This document shows positions 9,783-19,171 of a stretch of DNA of 34,792 nt, one piece after another. Source of the stretch: Polyrhizophydium stewartii (lineage: Eukaryota > Chytridiomycota > Chytridiomycetes > Rhizophydiales); the NCBI GenBank assembly GCA_027604665.1, contig JADGIZ010000046.1:1-34792 (forward strand), written 5' to 3'. The notes below the pieces were generated by a model. That model saw only the letters and a list, made by a program, of their open reading frames with translations. It did not search any database and was not told where the DNA came from. A program made the translations under genes and the position numbers. Each line of letters opens with the position of its first letter. The stretch's first letter is position 1.

Positions 9783-12553
9783 TCAGTAGTGAGTGAGTGA
9801 CCAGATCTTGATTTGCGCATCCTGGCCAGAAGTGGCGATCGTGTTGTTGTCGATGAAGACGGCGCCGGTGACCGAGTCCTGGTGCGCACCCTTGATGGAG
9901 ATGTGCTTCATGGGCTTTTCGACGCTCCAGACCTCGACGTTGGTGTCGAGCCCACCAGACACAGCGTGAAGGCCGTCGGGCGACCACGAGATCGAGTTGA
10001 CGCGGGCGGTGTGGAAGACCCACTGGTTGAGCTTGAGCTGCATGGATGGGCATGATCCAAAGCACGTGGCGTCAGTCGTCGGTGTGCAACGCTGAAATGC
10101 CGCCCAAAGCGGACACAGTCCGTGCTCTGCACGCGAGATCCCACCGAGTTTGTCGCGGTCTCGTAAACAAACACGCTGCGCTGCGAGTCCGCCACGGCAA
10201 CGAGATCGCCCTTGGGTGAGTATGCGATCGCCATGATGGAGCCCTTGTTGTTTTCGAGCTTGCCCTTCTCGGTGAGCGCCGTGCCCTGCACGGCGTAGAG
10301 CCGCACAACACCGTCCTCACCACCGACAGCGGCGGTGGTCCCGTCAGGCGAGAGCCCAACAGCAGTGGGCACGAACGAGGCTTTGGTGCTGCTCTTCTGG
10401 CCGTCAGCGACAACGGTGATCTCGTCCTTGGTGGTGACAAAGATGGTCAGATTTCCGCGCGCGGCGAGGCTCTTGGGCACACCGTTGGTCGCCGTGACGG
10501 CGGCACTTGGTGAGCATGAGAGAAAGGCAGGCCGAGCAAGCACGGTCAGTCGCACGACAACGGTCTGGATGTGACGGCGCCGAAGGAACACGCAGCACGC
10601 ACTCGAAGCTGCCCGACTCAGCAGTGATCGATCGCACAGAGTCGTCCATGGCGGCCGTGACAATCTTGGACTGGTTGGCCGCAATCGAGACAATCTGGTT
10701 GCTGTGTCCAGAGCCAGAGACAACAGTGCCACCGTGCTTGCCATCGGTCCACGAGCGTATTAGCCGAATCGCACAGCAGGAGAAGCAAGCCGTCAGGGGA
10801 TCGCAGCAGGCTCAGGCGATAGGAGTGCAGAGGAGGCACAGTTCAGAAGGGCATGCAAGCGCAGAGCGAAGAAAAGGATATAAACTCGGCCATCGTAGCT
10901 TCCAGAGTAGAGCGTCTTGTTGCTGTCGACGGCGAGCGACGTGATCGCCTTGGCGTGGCCGCGGACGACGCGGGTTGGCTTGGTGCCAGCGCGCGGGTCA
11001 AGGTAGTTGATGTCTCCCGAGAGCGACAGCGAGATGAGGAACTGGCCCTGCCACAGCGAGCCGACCTGCTGGTCGTCCGGGCTCTGGCCCTCGCCAAAAG
11101 AGAACGTGCTGGCATGCGCGTCAGCACCCAGCAAGAGCACGGCAAGGCGGCCAGGTCCTGGCTGATCTCACGAAACAACGGTCTTGGCGGCAGCGTCCCA
11201 GATCTTGACAGTCTGGTCGGCCGAGGCCGTCATGAGCTGCTTGCTGTCTGCCGCCCACGATGCCGAGAAGACGCCTCCGGCGTGGCTGCCGGCTGCGGCC
11301 GAGAGCTCGGCAACGCCGTCACCCGTCTTGCCGTCATAGAGGAAGATCTGCATCACCGAGGGTTAGCACAAAGCTCAATCAGACAACTGCGGGGAGCCGA
11401 CTACTCGCCTTTCCATCCGAGCCCGTCGAGACAAACAGGTCGCCGTTGGGAGAGTACCGAACGCACTGCACGAAGCGCGTGTGGTTTGTAATCGAGCGGT
11501 TGAACTTGAACGGAACGCCGTGGTAGAAGTTGACGGTCATGTCGTCCGAGGCGGTGACGGCGCGCAGAGGACGGCCTGGGCGGATCGAGACGGAGTTGAT
11601 GACCTTGGCATGGCCGCTGATCTCGCCAACCGACGAGGCCGAGTCGAAGAGGAAGGCGTGGCCGAACCTAAATCCATGTTTTGCGGGAAACATGCGTCAG
11701 CTCGGGACGCAACAGCCTTGCGGGCACGCATTCGAGACTGACTTGTCCTTGCCCTCGCCGACGGCGATGATGCGCTTGCTCTCAAAGTCCCAGTCGAGAT
11801 CGGTGATGCGGCCACTGAACGGTTTCGTCTCGGTTTTGAGGATGTTCTCGGCCTGGGTGGTGTCCCAGATACGCACGTTGCCCTGAACGTCTGGGGCCGG
11901 CGACGCGGGAGGCGGGCGCCGTTGGGGCAGGGTGCGGCTGCGTTAGATCCAGCGCGAGCAGCCGGTGCAGCGAAAGAAGCGGTGTGGCGTGGGCAGCGCG
12001 ACAAGGGGTGTGGCAGCGACGGCGGCGGCGGCCGAGAGGCGGGCCGGCGCGACGTCGCAGCGGGAAGAGCAGCGGGCGCGAGAGGGCGGGCACGCACCGG
12101 CCGAGGCAATGTAGAAGCCGCTGGGCGAGTAGCGGGCCACGGTGGTTGCGAACGAGTGACCGGTGTACTCCTTGGCGACATCCGGGTGCTGGACGTGCGG
12201 AGGGGGGGGGTTGCAGTCAGCCTGCGGAGGAAGCCGAGGGCGATGCCGGCAGGGCAGCAGGCGAGTGGCATGCGTGCGTCCCGCGCGGCAGCGAGCGCAC
12301 CTCGAGGCTGCGGATGATGACGGAGCGGCCGTTGGTGTAGAGGAAGTTGGCGCCCTTGGGGTCGCCGCCCAGATGGACGGCCTGGCCGCGCGTGGTGGCG
12401 GGCAGCGGCGCGAACAGCGACTCTGGGCGGCGCGGCGTCAGCCGCCGTGGGCGGGCGGTCTCACGGCACGGGCGGCGGGTGCCCGGGGCGGGGCGGTGCG
12501 CGGCGGTGCGCATCAGGCGCCGGGCGGCGGGACGCACTCTTGGTGAACGACAT
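9783..12553 (-). CDS. AIP1: Actin-interacting protein 1 (WDR1/AIP1)
   Basis: Twin beta-propeller WD40 protein that, with cofilin, disassembles actin filaments in the cytoplasm. Ten exons: 12538-12553, 12301-12422, 12098-12188, 11743-11890, 11409-11667, 11172-11347, 10882-11108, 10603-10756, 10145-10505, 9783-10037. All phases agree and give 602 aa (animal WDR1 about 606). The start M-S-F-T-K-K-S-L-F-A-P-L-P is assembled across a 16-nt first exon. Other hallmarks are R-G-Q-A-V-H-L-G-G-D-P-K-G, VARYSPSGFYIASADVQ, V-R-I-W-D, L-S-L-S-G-D-I-N-Y-L-D and the terminal K-I-W-S-L-T. WD repeats run the full length. The intron 11348-11408 has a GC donor (GCGAGT), and intron 10757-10881 appears to be AT-AC. 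The gene is convergent with CCDC17 (146 bp between stops) and divergent from the synthetase gene. Confidence 0.95.
10757..10881 (-). other. putative AT-AC (U12-type) intron in AIP1
   Basis: Read on the minus strand the intron begins ATATCCTTTTC, an exact match to the minor-spliceosome donor, and ends CTAATAC. Joining exon 7 (phase 1, last base T at 10882) to the base at 10756 gives D-G-R-V-C-S-W, which places 23 residues between D-G and the next G-H-S-N-Q, the same number and the same Trp position as in animal WDR1. No AG lies near the 3' end that would preserve this. The best branch-like match, TCCCCTGAC, agrees with the U12 consensus at 7 of 9 positions but sits about 35 nt upstream, farther than usual. 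Confidence 0.7.
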
Positions 12554-12824
12554 GCAAGATTCGGGGCGAAGGCCGTGACGGCCGCGGCGACGCGGTCTCG
12601 GCGATCGCGGGTGCCGGCGGGGCCTGGCGTCTGCGACCGGGCGGGCGGCGCGAGCCCCGAGGCGCCGCGCAGACACCGGCGGCGTGCTCCGGGCCGGCGC
12701 AGCGGCGGGGATCTGGCGCGCGGGGTGCGGGCGGCGTGCGATCTGGGCGGCAGCGGCTGACGGCGGCCTTTTCTGATGCTCTGGTGGGAGAGGCGACTTG
12801 CCCGCACACACGCCAGCGCCCGCC
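12554..12824. promoter_or_regulatory. divergent intergenic region, AIP1 / PheRS alpha
   Basis: About 270 bp between two start codons on opposite strands, extremely GC-rich, with no supported gene. It presumably holds both promoters. The PheRS start is in a good context (GCCATGG). Confidence 0.4.
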
Positions 12825-15400
12825 ATGGTTGCCCCCGAGGCGTCGGAGCGCGACACCTACCAGGCGCTCGTGCTCGAGCTGCTCGATGCCCACGGCGCGA
12901 TCGAAGACACTGCGCGGCTCTCGGTCCCCGGCGCGGCCGGCCAGCCCGCCGTCCCCGTCAACCAAATCGAGCTGCTCGGCGTGCTCAACGCCCTTCTCAG
13001 CCGCGAGGTGCGACGACCGCCGCCTGCCGCCTGCCGCCTGCCGCCCGGCTGCCGCCGGCTGGCAATGCGCTGCACACACGCACGCAGCCGAAGCCCCGCC
13101 GCTCGCCGGCCTGCCTCTGCGTGCGGGCCACGGCCAGGCCCTCGCGGTCGCCGGCGCCTCGTGAAGATCTCGCTCGCTCCCGACCGCCGCCGCTCACACG
13201 CCTGCGCGGGAATGGACGCCTGCTCGCACACGTGCCGCCGCCGCCGGTGCGCTCCCGCTTGCTCCGCTACCCCTGACCCTGGGCGACCGTCTCGCTCGAG
13301 CAGATTCTCAAGTACGAGCCCATTGTCGTCGAGAGGTGGATTCTCACGCCCGAAGGCGCCGAGGTCGCAAAGGACGGCAGCCACGAGGCCCGCGTCTTCA
13401 ACGCCGTGCCCGCGGGCGCTGAGGGCATCAGCATCCCCGAAGTCCAGGCGAGTGCGCCGCCCACTGCCCGCCGCCTGCCGCCCGCACATCGATCGATCGC
13501 TCGACCGCCCGTCCTGCTCGCCCACGCCTGCTGACGCTTCCATGTCGCCTGCTGACGCTTCCACGTCATCTGCGATATCCGACAACATGCCGTGTGCAGG
13601 CAATCGTCGGCGCCGCCGCCGCCAAGTTCGGCCAGGGTGCCGCCTTCAAGGCCAAGTGGATTGGCAAGAACAGCACCGGCCGCCTTGTCCGCCTTGTACG
13701 AGCAAGCCTGGCCCTGCTCACCGCGCTCCACAACCGCGACGCTCACATATCTCTCTCGACTGCTGCGCAGGTGGAGTCGATCGTCGACCAGACCCAGGTC
13801 GACCTCAAGGAGATCCAGAACACCGGATCCCACCCCGATGATGCCCTGCTCAAGGCGCTCAGGAAGCGCCAGCTCATCACAACCCAGTACGTCTGGCGGC
13901 GGCCTGCGGAAGCACACCCACGTATGTCGCTCTGCTGATCGTGTGCCAATCGCCACATCCTTCAAGGAAAATGACCTCGTACAAGGTCACCAAGGGCGAC
14001 AACTTCACAACCACGATTGTTGAGGAGAGCACCGACATCTCGCACGAGATGCTAGCCAGGTACGCTTGCGGGCCAGGGCTTCAAACCCTGCTCTCGCAAT
14101 CTGAGCCTGACTCGCTTGTTGCTGCCAATCCGCAGCGGCGCGTGGAAGACTGCCACGTTCAAGAAGTACAACTTTGCGGCTGCCGGCGTCATGCCGCCGT
14201 CGGGTCATCTGCATCCGCTGCTCAAGGTCCGCGACGAATTCAGGGCCATTTTCCTCGAGATGGGGTGCGGACATGCCCCGCCACTCTCATCGCAAGCGGC
14301 AGAGAGCTGACTGTGCCGCCGCGCAGCTTCTCGGAGATGCCCACGAACAAGTATGTCGAATCGTCGTTCTGGAACTTCGATGCGCTCTTCCAGCCGCAGC
14401 AGCACCCTGCGCGCGACTCCCACGACACCTTCTTCCTATCGGAGCCAGCAACGACGGACCGCTTCCCCGCCGATTACCTCGAGCGCGTCAAGGACGTGCA
14501 CTCGAACGGCGGCTACGGCTCGATCGGGTAAGTGCACTGTGACTCGAGCCCAAGCAGCTCTTGCGGCTCTCTGCTGACTCGCTTCTGCCTCTGCCTCGCT
14601 TGTGCACAGCTATGGCTACCAGTGGGACCCCAAGGAGGCGTCCAAACTAGTCCTGCGCACGCACACGACCGCCATTAGCTCGAATCTGCTCTACCAGCTC
14701 GCGCAGCAGAAGGTGCTATCCGCCCACGCTGTGCTCGCAGAGAGGGATGGCTGTCTCGTGGTTTGCTGACATGCAGGCCCGTGCCTCGCGTGCACGCCTG
14801 AGCAGGAGTTCAAGCCGGTCAAGTGGTTCTCGATCGACAAGGTCTTCCGCAACGAGACGCTCGATGCCACGCACCTCGCCGAGTTCCACCAGATCGAGGG
14901 TGTGATCGCGGACCGCGGCCTGACGCTGGGCAACCTGATTGGCGTACTGCACGGCTTCTTCAAGAAGCTGGGCATGGAGAAGCTCAGGTTCAAGCCTGCC
15001 TACAACCCGTACACGGAGCCGAGCATGGAGATCTTTGCCTGGCACGACGGACTGGGCAAGTGGGTCGAGATCGGCAACTCGGGCATGTTCCGGCCCGAGA
15101 TGCTGCTCCCCATGGGCCTGCCCGAGGACGTGTCGGTGATTGCCTGGGGTCTCTCGACCGAGCGCCCGACCATGATCAAGTACGGCATCAACAACATCCG
15201 CGAGCTCGTGGGCCACAAGCTGGATCTGGACATGGTTGCCAGGAACCCCATTTGCAGGCAAGCGCTGCGCGAGATTGCGTTTTTCTGTGCAAGAGGATGC
15301 GGCAGCTGACCCTCCCCGTCCGCTCGTTTCGCTGCGACTGCCATCGCTGTTTGCTTGTTTGTGTGGATGCGCATGCTGTTCACGCAGGCTTGACAAGTAA
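12825..15400 (+). CDS. FARSA: Phenylalanyl-tRNA synthetase alpha chain, cytosolic
   Basis: Catalytic subunit of the cytosolic alpha2beta2 enzyme that charges tRNA-Phe. Ten exons: 12825-13007, 13304-13447, 13600-13695, 13771-13886, 13967-14059, 14136-14264, 14327-14527, 14610-14712, 14806-15257, 15388-15400. They give 509 aa with all phases consistent; the animal protein is 508. The N-terminal winged-helix region contains [16 protein letters not shown]. The class II core shows [26 protein letters not shown], motif 2 [28 protein letters not shown] and motif 3 [19 protein letters not shown]. The last exon is only 13 nt (R-L-D-K-stop). Two introns use GC donors: 13448-13599 (GCGAGT) and 15258-15387 (GCAAGC). 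Intron 1 is the longest at 296 nt and contains a run of CTGCCGC repeats. Confidence 0.97.
13018..13052. repeat. short CTGCCGC tandem repeat in PheRS intron 1
   Basis: Several copies of a 7-nt unit (CTGCCGC with variants) in the first intron of the synthetase gene. A simple low-complexity repeat; no function is suggested. Confidence 0.6.
13527..13568 (+). repeat. 21-bp tandem duplication in PheRS intron 2
   Basis: Two adjacent 21-nt copies (13527-13547 and 13548-13568) differ at two positions. Each contains GCTGAC, the branch-site-like motif seen in most introns here, so this GC-AG intron carries two candidate branch points upstream of the acceptor at 13599. Confidence 0.75.
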
Positions 15401-15435
15401 ACCACCCGAGGGGCATGCCTAAAACACCCGCATCC

Positions 15436-16130
15436 TCACAGCAAACTGCGAGATGCCTGCACACATTGCGCCGTTAGCAGGCCGACTGGCACATGCGCCG
15501 CCTTTGCTTGAATGACAGCCGCTTCTGGACGCAGATTCGCCCGCCCACCTTCAAAGACCTCCTTGAAATCGTCGCCGAGCTCAATGTCGGCTGAGAGCAT
15601 CCGCGAGTCCGCCAGCGAGAGGCCAAAGAGCAGCGGCCGCTCCTCGTCGGGCCGCTTGCGAGCGATCTGCGCCAGGATGTGCGAGCCGAGCGCATGGATC
15701 AGCGGGCTGTCCCGCGGGCCGAGCAGCGTCTTGACCGACGTGACGGGATCCTGGGGCTCCGTCTGGGCGAACATGCCCGCGGCGGCGGCCGCCGCGCGGC
15801 GGGACGACGCTGGCGCATCGAGCGTCACGAGAGACTGGATGCGGCACACGCCGTCAGTGCCTGGGGCCTGGCCGCAGCCGAGTGTGTGAGTCGCCAGGGC
15901 CGCCCGAGACGCACCAGGCTGCCGACCTTGCCGGTCTGGGTCACAATCAGAGCCAGCATGTTGGCGAACTCCATGAAGATGAGCTCTGTTGGGTGTGGAC
16001 CAACGTCGGCAACGGCGTGGCGGGTCTTGACGGGGAAGGGCTCGCCGCCCGAGCCTGCCGCAGCCGCCAGCACCTGGCCAAAGCCAGGCTCGCCGACCGA
16101 GAGCGCTGCAAAGGCGCCGTTGAGCGACAT
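15436..16130 (-). CDS. Proteasome assembly chaperone 3-like (PSMG3)
   Basis: Likely PAC3-type chaperone, which with PAC4 helps order alpha subunits of the 20S proteasome in the cytosol. Exons 15915-16130 and 15436-15834 give 204 aa. The N-terminal half shows the family arrangement: F-P-V-K-T-R-H-A-V-A-D-V, then E-L-I-F-M-E-F, then L-I-V-T-Q-T-G-K-V-G-S-L, matching the V-V-T-Q-x-G-K-M-G-T-L stretch of animal PSMG3. After the intron come L-L-G-P-R-D-S-P-L-I-H-A-L and L-L-F-G-L-S-L-A-D-S-R, fitting the second half. The protein is much longer than animal PSMG3 (122 aa), with an insert rich in Ala around residues 80-95 and about 50 extra C-terminal residues. Only 35 bp separate its stop from that of PheRS. 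Confidence 0.7.
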
Positions 16131-16310
16131 TTGGGCAAGAGCCGTCTGCCAGACGAGCCGCCTTTGTACCGTCGCCAGGACGCCGTCGCCCGCAGCTGTG
16201 CACCAGCGAGGCGAGCCGCACGCCCTCCAGGCGGCTGCCGTGCATCCACCCCCACAACCCAACCCCGTGCGACGGCCAAGCAGCTGGGAGCACCCTCAGG
16301 GAACGAATCG

Positions 16311-17272
16311 ATGAGGGCTGAGGACCGCCCGATGCAACTTTCCGTCGCAATGACCAGCGAAGCGGTGTCCAAGGCTGTTGCCGAGGGCCTCGCAGGCCTC
16401 GGCATCACCGACGAGACGTTTGCCGAGTACGTGCTGCAGATATGCTTCGAGGACACCATCCCCGACGACGAGAAGCGGGACATCATTGTCGAGTTCCTGC
16501 GGGAGGCCACGGTGCGTGCTCGGCAGCACACTGGCGCGGCCGCCTGCGGTTGAGAAGACGCCGCCTCGACGCCCAAGGGCTGTCGCCGCGCCGCAGCAGC
16601 TGACTCGCACTCGGCGGCCATGAAGGAGCAAGACGTCGAGTCTTGGGTCGACGGCGTCCTCGCCTCGGTTGGCGCCGACAAGGAGCGCCAGCGCGAGGCA
16701 GAGGCGGCGGCCCGGCAGCGAGAGCTTGCGGCCCAGAGAGGTGCGTTTGGCGAGCCGACCGCGAGGGCATCCCAACAGGCGCTGACATCGGCCTGCACGT
16801 ATCGTGGCCCTCCAGAGCGAGAGCAGCAGGTGCTCAAGGCCGGCGTTCAAGGCGAGGCACCTCGCAAGAGCGAGACCCGCGAGATGACCAAGGAAGAGCG
16901 CCGCGCTCGCGAGCGGGTTCTGGCGCAGTACGGATACGATCTGGACGAGGTTGTCGAGACCGAGGACGGCGAGGTCGAGATCCTGTACAAGGGAGAGAGC
17001 GACTCTCGTGCAACCGCCGGGGAGGGCAGCGGCTTGCTCGCCAAGAACCGCAATGCCGACGTCGTCAAGGAGCAGGAGCAGGCACGCAAGTGAGTTGCCA
17101 TCGGGGCTTGGCATCGCCCGAGACATGCGCGCTGATGAGCCCGCAAAGGCTGAAGGCGCAGGCAGAGCACCAGAAGATGGTTGCCCGCAACAAGGAGCTG
17201 CAGGAGAAGCAGCGCCTGGAGAAGGAGAAGGAGAAGCGCCGGACGCAAAAGAAGGAGAAGCGGAGGATGTGA
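16311..17272 (+). CDS. CCDC43-like protein
   Basis: Conserved eukaryotic protein without an established function. Exons 16311-16511, 16626-17089 and 17149-17272 give up to 262 aa (animal CCDC43 is 224). The N-terminal helical domain (V-A-E-G-L-A-G-L-G-I-T through D-I-I-V-E-F-L-R-E-A-T) and the middle segment M-T-K-E-E-R-R-A-R-E-R-V-L-A-Q-Y-G match the family in order, as does the basic C-terminal coiled coil (E-K-E-K-E-K-R-R-T-Q-K-K-E-K-R). Three in-frame ATGs (16311, 16332, 16350) could be the start. The second acceptor is an AAG at 16625, preceded by the branch-like GCTGAC. The gene is divergent from PSMG3 over 180 bp and convergent with IGBP1. Confidence 0.82.
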
Positions 17273-17398
17273 CGGCCGCCCGCAGTCATTTCAAGTATGC
17301 TCTCGTTTTCGTATTCATCATTATACGGGCTCTGCGCGCGAGCCTCGCAACAAAGCCGAGTGGGCGCATTGTGCTGCGACAAGGACAGCTCGGCGGAC

Positions 17399-18792
17399 TC
17401 AGCCCTTGTTGTGGCGGTTGCCCCATCCGCGCGGGTTGGCGTCCTTGAAGTCGTCAAACTGGCGCGCTTTGAGCGTCTCGGCGTCAATCGCAGCCTCGTC
17501 GTTGTCATCTGCAACGGGCTTCTCGGGCCGCTGTCTGCAGATATCGCAGCCGTCAGCATCAGCATCTCGCGGTCTCACAGCGGTGACACCGGTTGCTCAC
17601 GTTCCGCCCGACAAAAAGTTGCCGCGCTCGTACTCGCGCTCGAGATACTCCTCGATGGTCATGGTCGGCAGATTGTGGCCGGGTCTGAAGACACCCTGTC
17701 GCAGCTCCTCGCGCTTGCTCGTCACGACAAACGGCCGCAGAGGCTGCCCCAACAGCGCGAGTCAGCACCGCCATTGGCATCATCCAAAAGGCGTTGGTGC
17801 ATGCGGCGGTGTACCTTTCCGCTTTGGTCCATGAGCGGTCCCGTCAGCTCCGAGATCTTCTTGCGAGGTGCCGACTGCTCGAGGCGGTCTTGGCTGGCTC
17901 CGGCGCCTCGTCCGGCAGCGGCTTGCGCCTCGCGGTGCTTGCGCGCCATTTCAAGCATCTCCTTTTCGTCCTTGATCATCCGCAGCGACTCGATCGACTT
18001 TTGGACCATCAGGTCGATCGTGGCGAGGACCATCTCGCGCTCGGTGTCCCCCTCGTCTTCGCCGCCATTGGTAGACTTTTCGTTGGCCGCGAACAGCGCG
18101 GCAAGTTCCTGCAGGAGGTGTCAGTATCGCTGGAATGGGCTCGCGCCGCCGTGGCTCACAAGCACCTGGAGCCGGGCCTTGATCTGCCGCTCGCGCTTGA
18201 AGCGGGCGATCTTCGCTTGGCGCCTGGCATCGGGTGTGACACGGATCTCGCCAAGCTCGCTCTTGAGGAACTCCTTGTCCGCCTTGGAAAACATCTCGTA
18301 CTGGTCCAGCAGGTCCAAGAAGCTCCGAAGGTGGCCCTGAGCCCCCATCAGCCGGCACATCCAGGGAGAGCCAGGGCGCCAGCCATATGCACACCTCGGC
18401 CTCGGTGAGGACGGCAAGACGGTCCTCGGACGACTGCTTGAGGAGGACATCGCCGAGGTATGCGGCAGCAAGCATGAAGCGCAAGTCGGCAGTGTTGACG
18501 TCGTCAAGGATCTCGTTGTCGCTGAAGAGAGCGAGGGCGGCGGCCTTGTGCTTGCAGTCAACGAGCAGCGCGACGGCCTCGCGGACAAGGTTCTTGCAGG
18601 CAGACAGCGGCGTTGGAACCAAGTACGAACGCATGCGTGGGCGCCGCACAGCCAGCGTCAGCCAGAGCCCGGTCCCGCGGCTCAGGTCGGCCGAGGAAGC
18701 ACCTGGAACGCTGGGTCGGAGCTCGACAAGCTCGACGCCTCGATGTCGGTGTGCAGTCGGATGGCCCTGGCGAGCTGCTCGCGCAAAGACAT
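17399..18792 (-). CDS. TAP42: Tap42/IGBP1 (alpha4), regulator of PP2A-type phosphatases
   Basis: Binds catalytic subunits of PP2A, PP4 and PP6 and stabilises them; in yeast it acts downstream of TOR. Six exons: 18703-18792, 18395-18592, 18166-18336, 17815-18108, 17601-17743, 17399-17534, giving 343 aa (animal IGBP1 339). The helical N-terminal domain includes L-F-S-D-N-E-I-L-D-D-V-N-T-A-D and L-R-S-F-L-D-L-L-D-Q-Y-E-M. It is followed by R-R-Q-A-K-I-A-R-F-K-R-E-R, the phosphatase-contact region P-L-R-P-F-V-V-T-S-K-R-E, L-P-T-M-T-I-E-E-Y, and the conserved tail F-D-D-F-K-D-A-N-P-R-G-W-G-N-R-H-N-K-G. Every intron phase is consistent. The frame remains open upstream to 18870, so a longer N-terminus is possible, but the Met at 18792 fits the family best. 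Confidence 0.94.
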
Positions 18793-19171
18793 GCCCTCCC
18801 CTGCAGCGTCGCCAATGCGCACCGCGGCCATCCGCTCGGCAGAGTCGTCGACGGCGCCCCCGAGAGCAATCATGTGCGTGTGCGGGTGGGTGCCGCCGAC
18901 GGGGCTGCTTCGATCCCCGGTGGAATCAGAGTCGGCCGCAAAGCGGAACCAGCCGCGGGCCCAACGGCGACCAGCCCGCCCAGATGGTCACCGGCCCAAG
19001 AAACATTTTCTTTTTTCTTTTTGTCGCGCTGCGATTGGCTGGCCGGCGGCGTTGGTCGGTCGGCGACAAACGGCGCTGTCTTCACCGCGGTCAGAAGCAG
19101 CAGCAGCAGCAGCCGCAGCAGCAACCCGCCGCCGCCGCATCGCAGACGCCTGCATCGGGGATCGGAACGAC
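18793..19171. promoter_or_regulatory. divergent promoter region, Tap42 / NOL6, with CAG repeat
   Basis: About 380 bp between the divergent starts of Tap42 and NOL6. It contains a pyrimidine-rich tract (CTTTTTTCTTTTTG, near 19008-19024) and an interrupted CAG trinucleotide repeat at about 19097-19125. No ORF here matches a known family. Presumed shared promoter plus 5' UTRs. Confidence 0.45.
19097..19125. repeat. interrupted CAG trinucleotide repeat
   Basis: About nine CAG units with one CCG interruption, lying some 47 bp upstream of the NOL6 start codon and therefore probably in its 5' UTR or promoter, not in coding sequence. Confidence 0.75.

Noticed and set aside
10739..10884. A regular GT-AG intron in AIP1 using GTTTAT and an AAG acceptor
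   Set aside because: In phase, but it deletes the conserved V-x-S-W strand of the WD repeat and eight residues relative to WDR1; the AT-AC junction restores both.
12798..13841. Single 347-codon frame at the start of PheRS alpha
   Set aside because: Reads through two introns with repeats; the protein matches the family only in the exon parts.
15947..16837. Long minus-strand frame of 296 codons
   Set aside because: Antisense to PSMG3 and CCDC43 exons, Ser/Arg-rich, matches nothing; by-product of high GC.
17297..18340. Long plus-strand frame of 347 codons
   Set aside because: Runs antisense through several Tap42 exons and introns and has no family similarity.
19097..19125. CAG repeat as a polyglutamine-coding tract
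   Set aside because: It lies upstream of the NOL6 start and in no supported exon.
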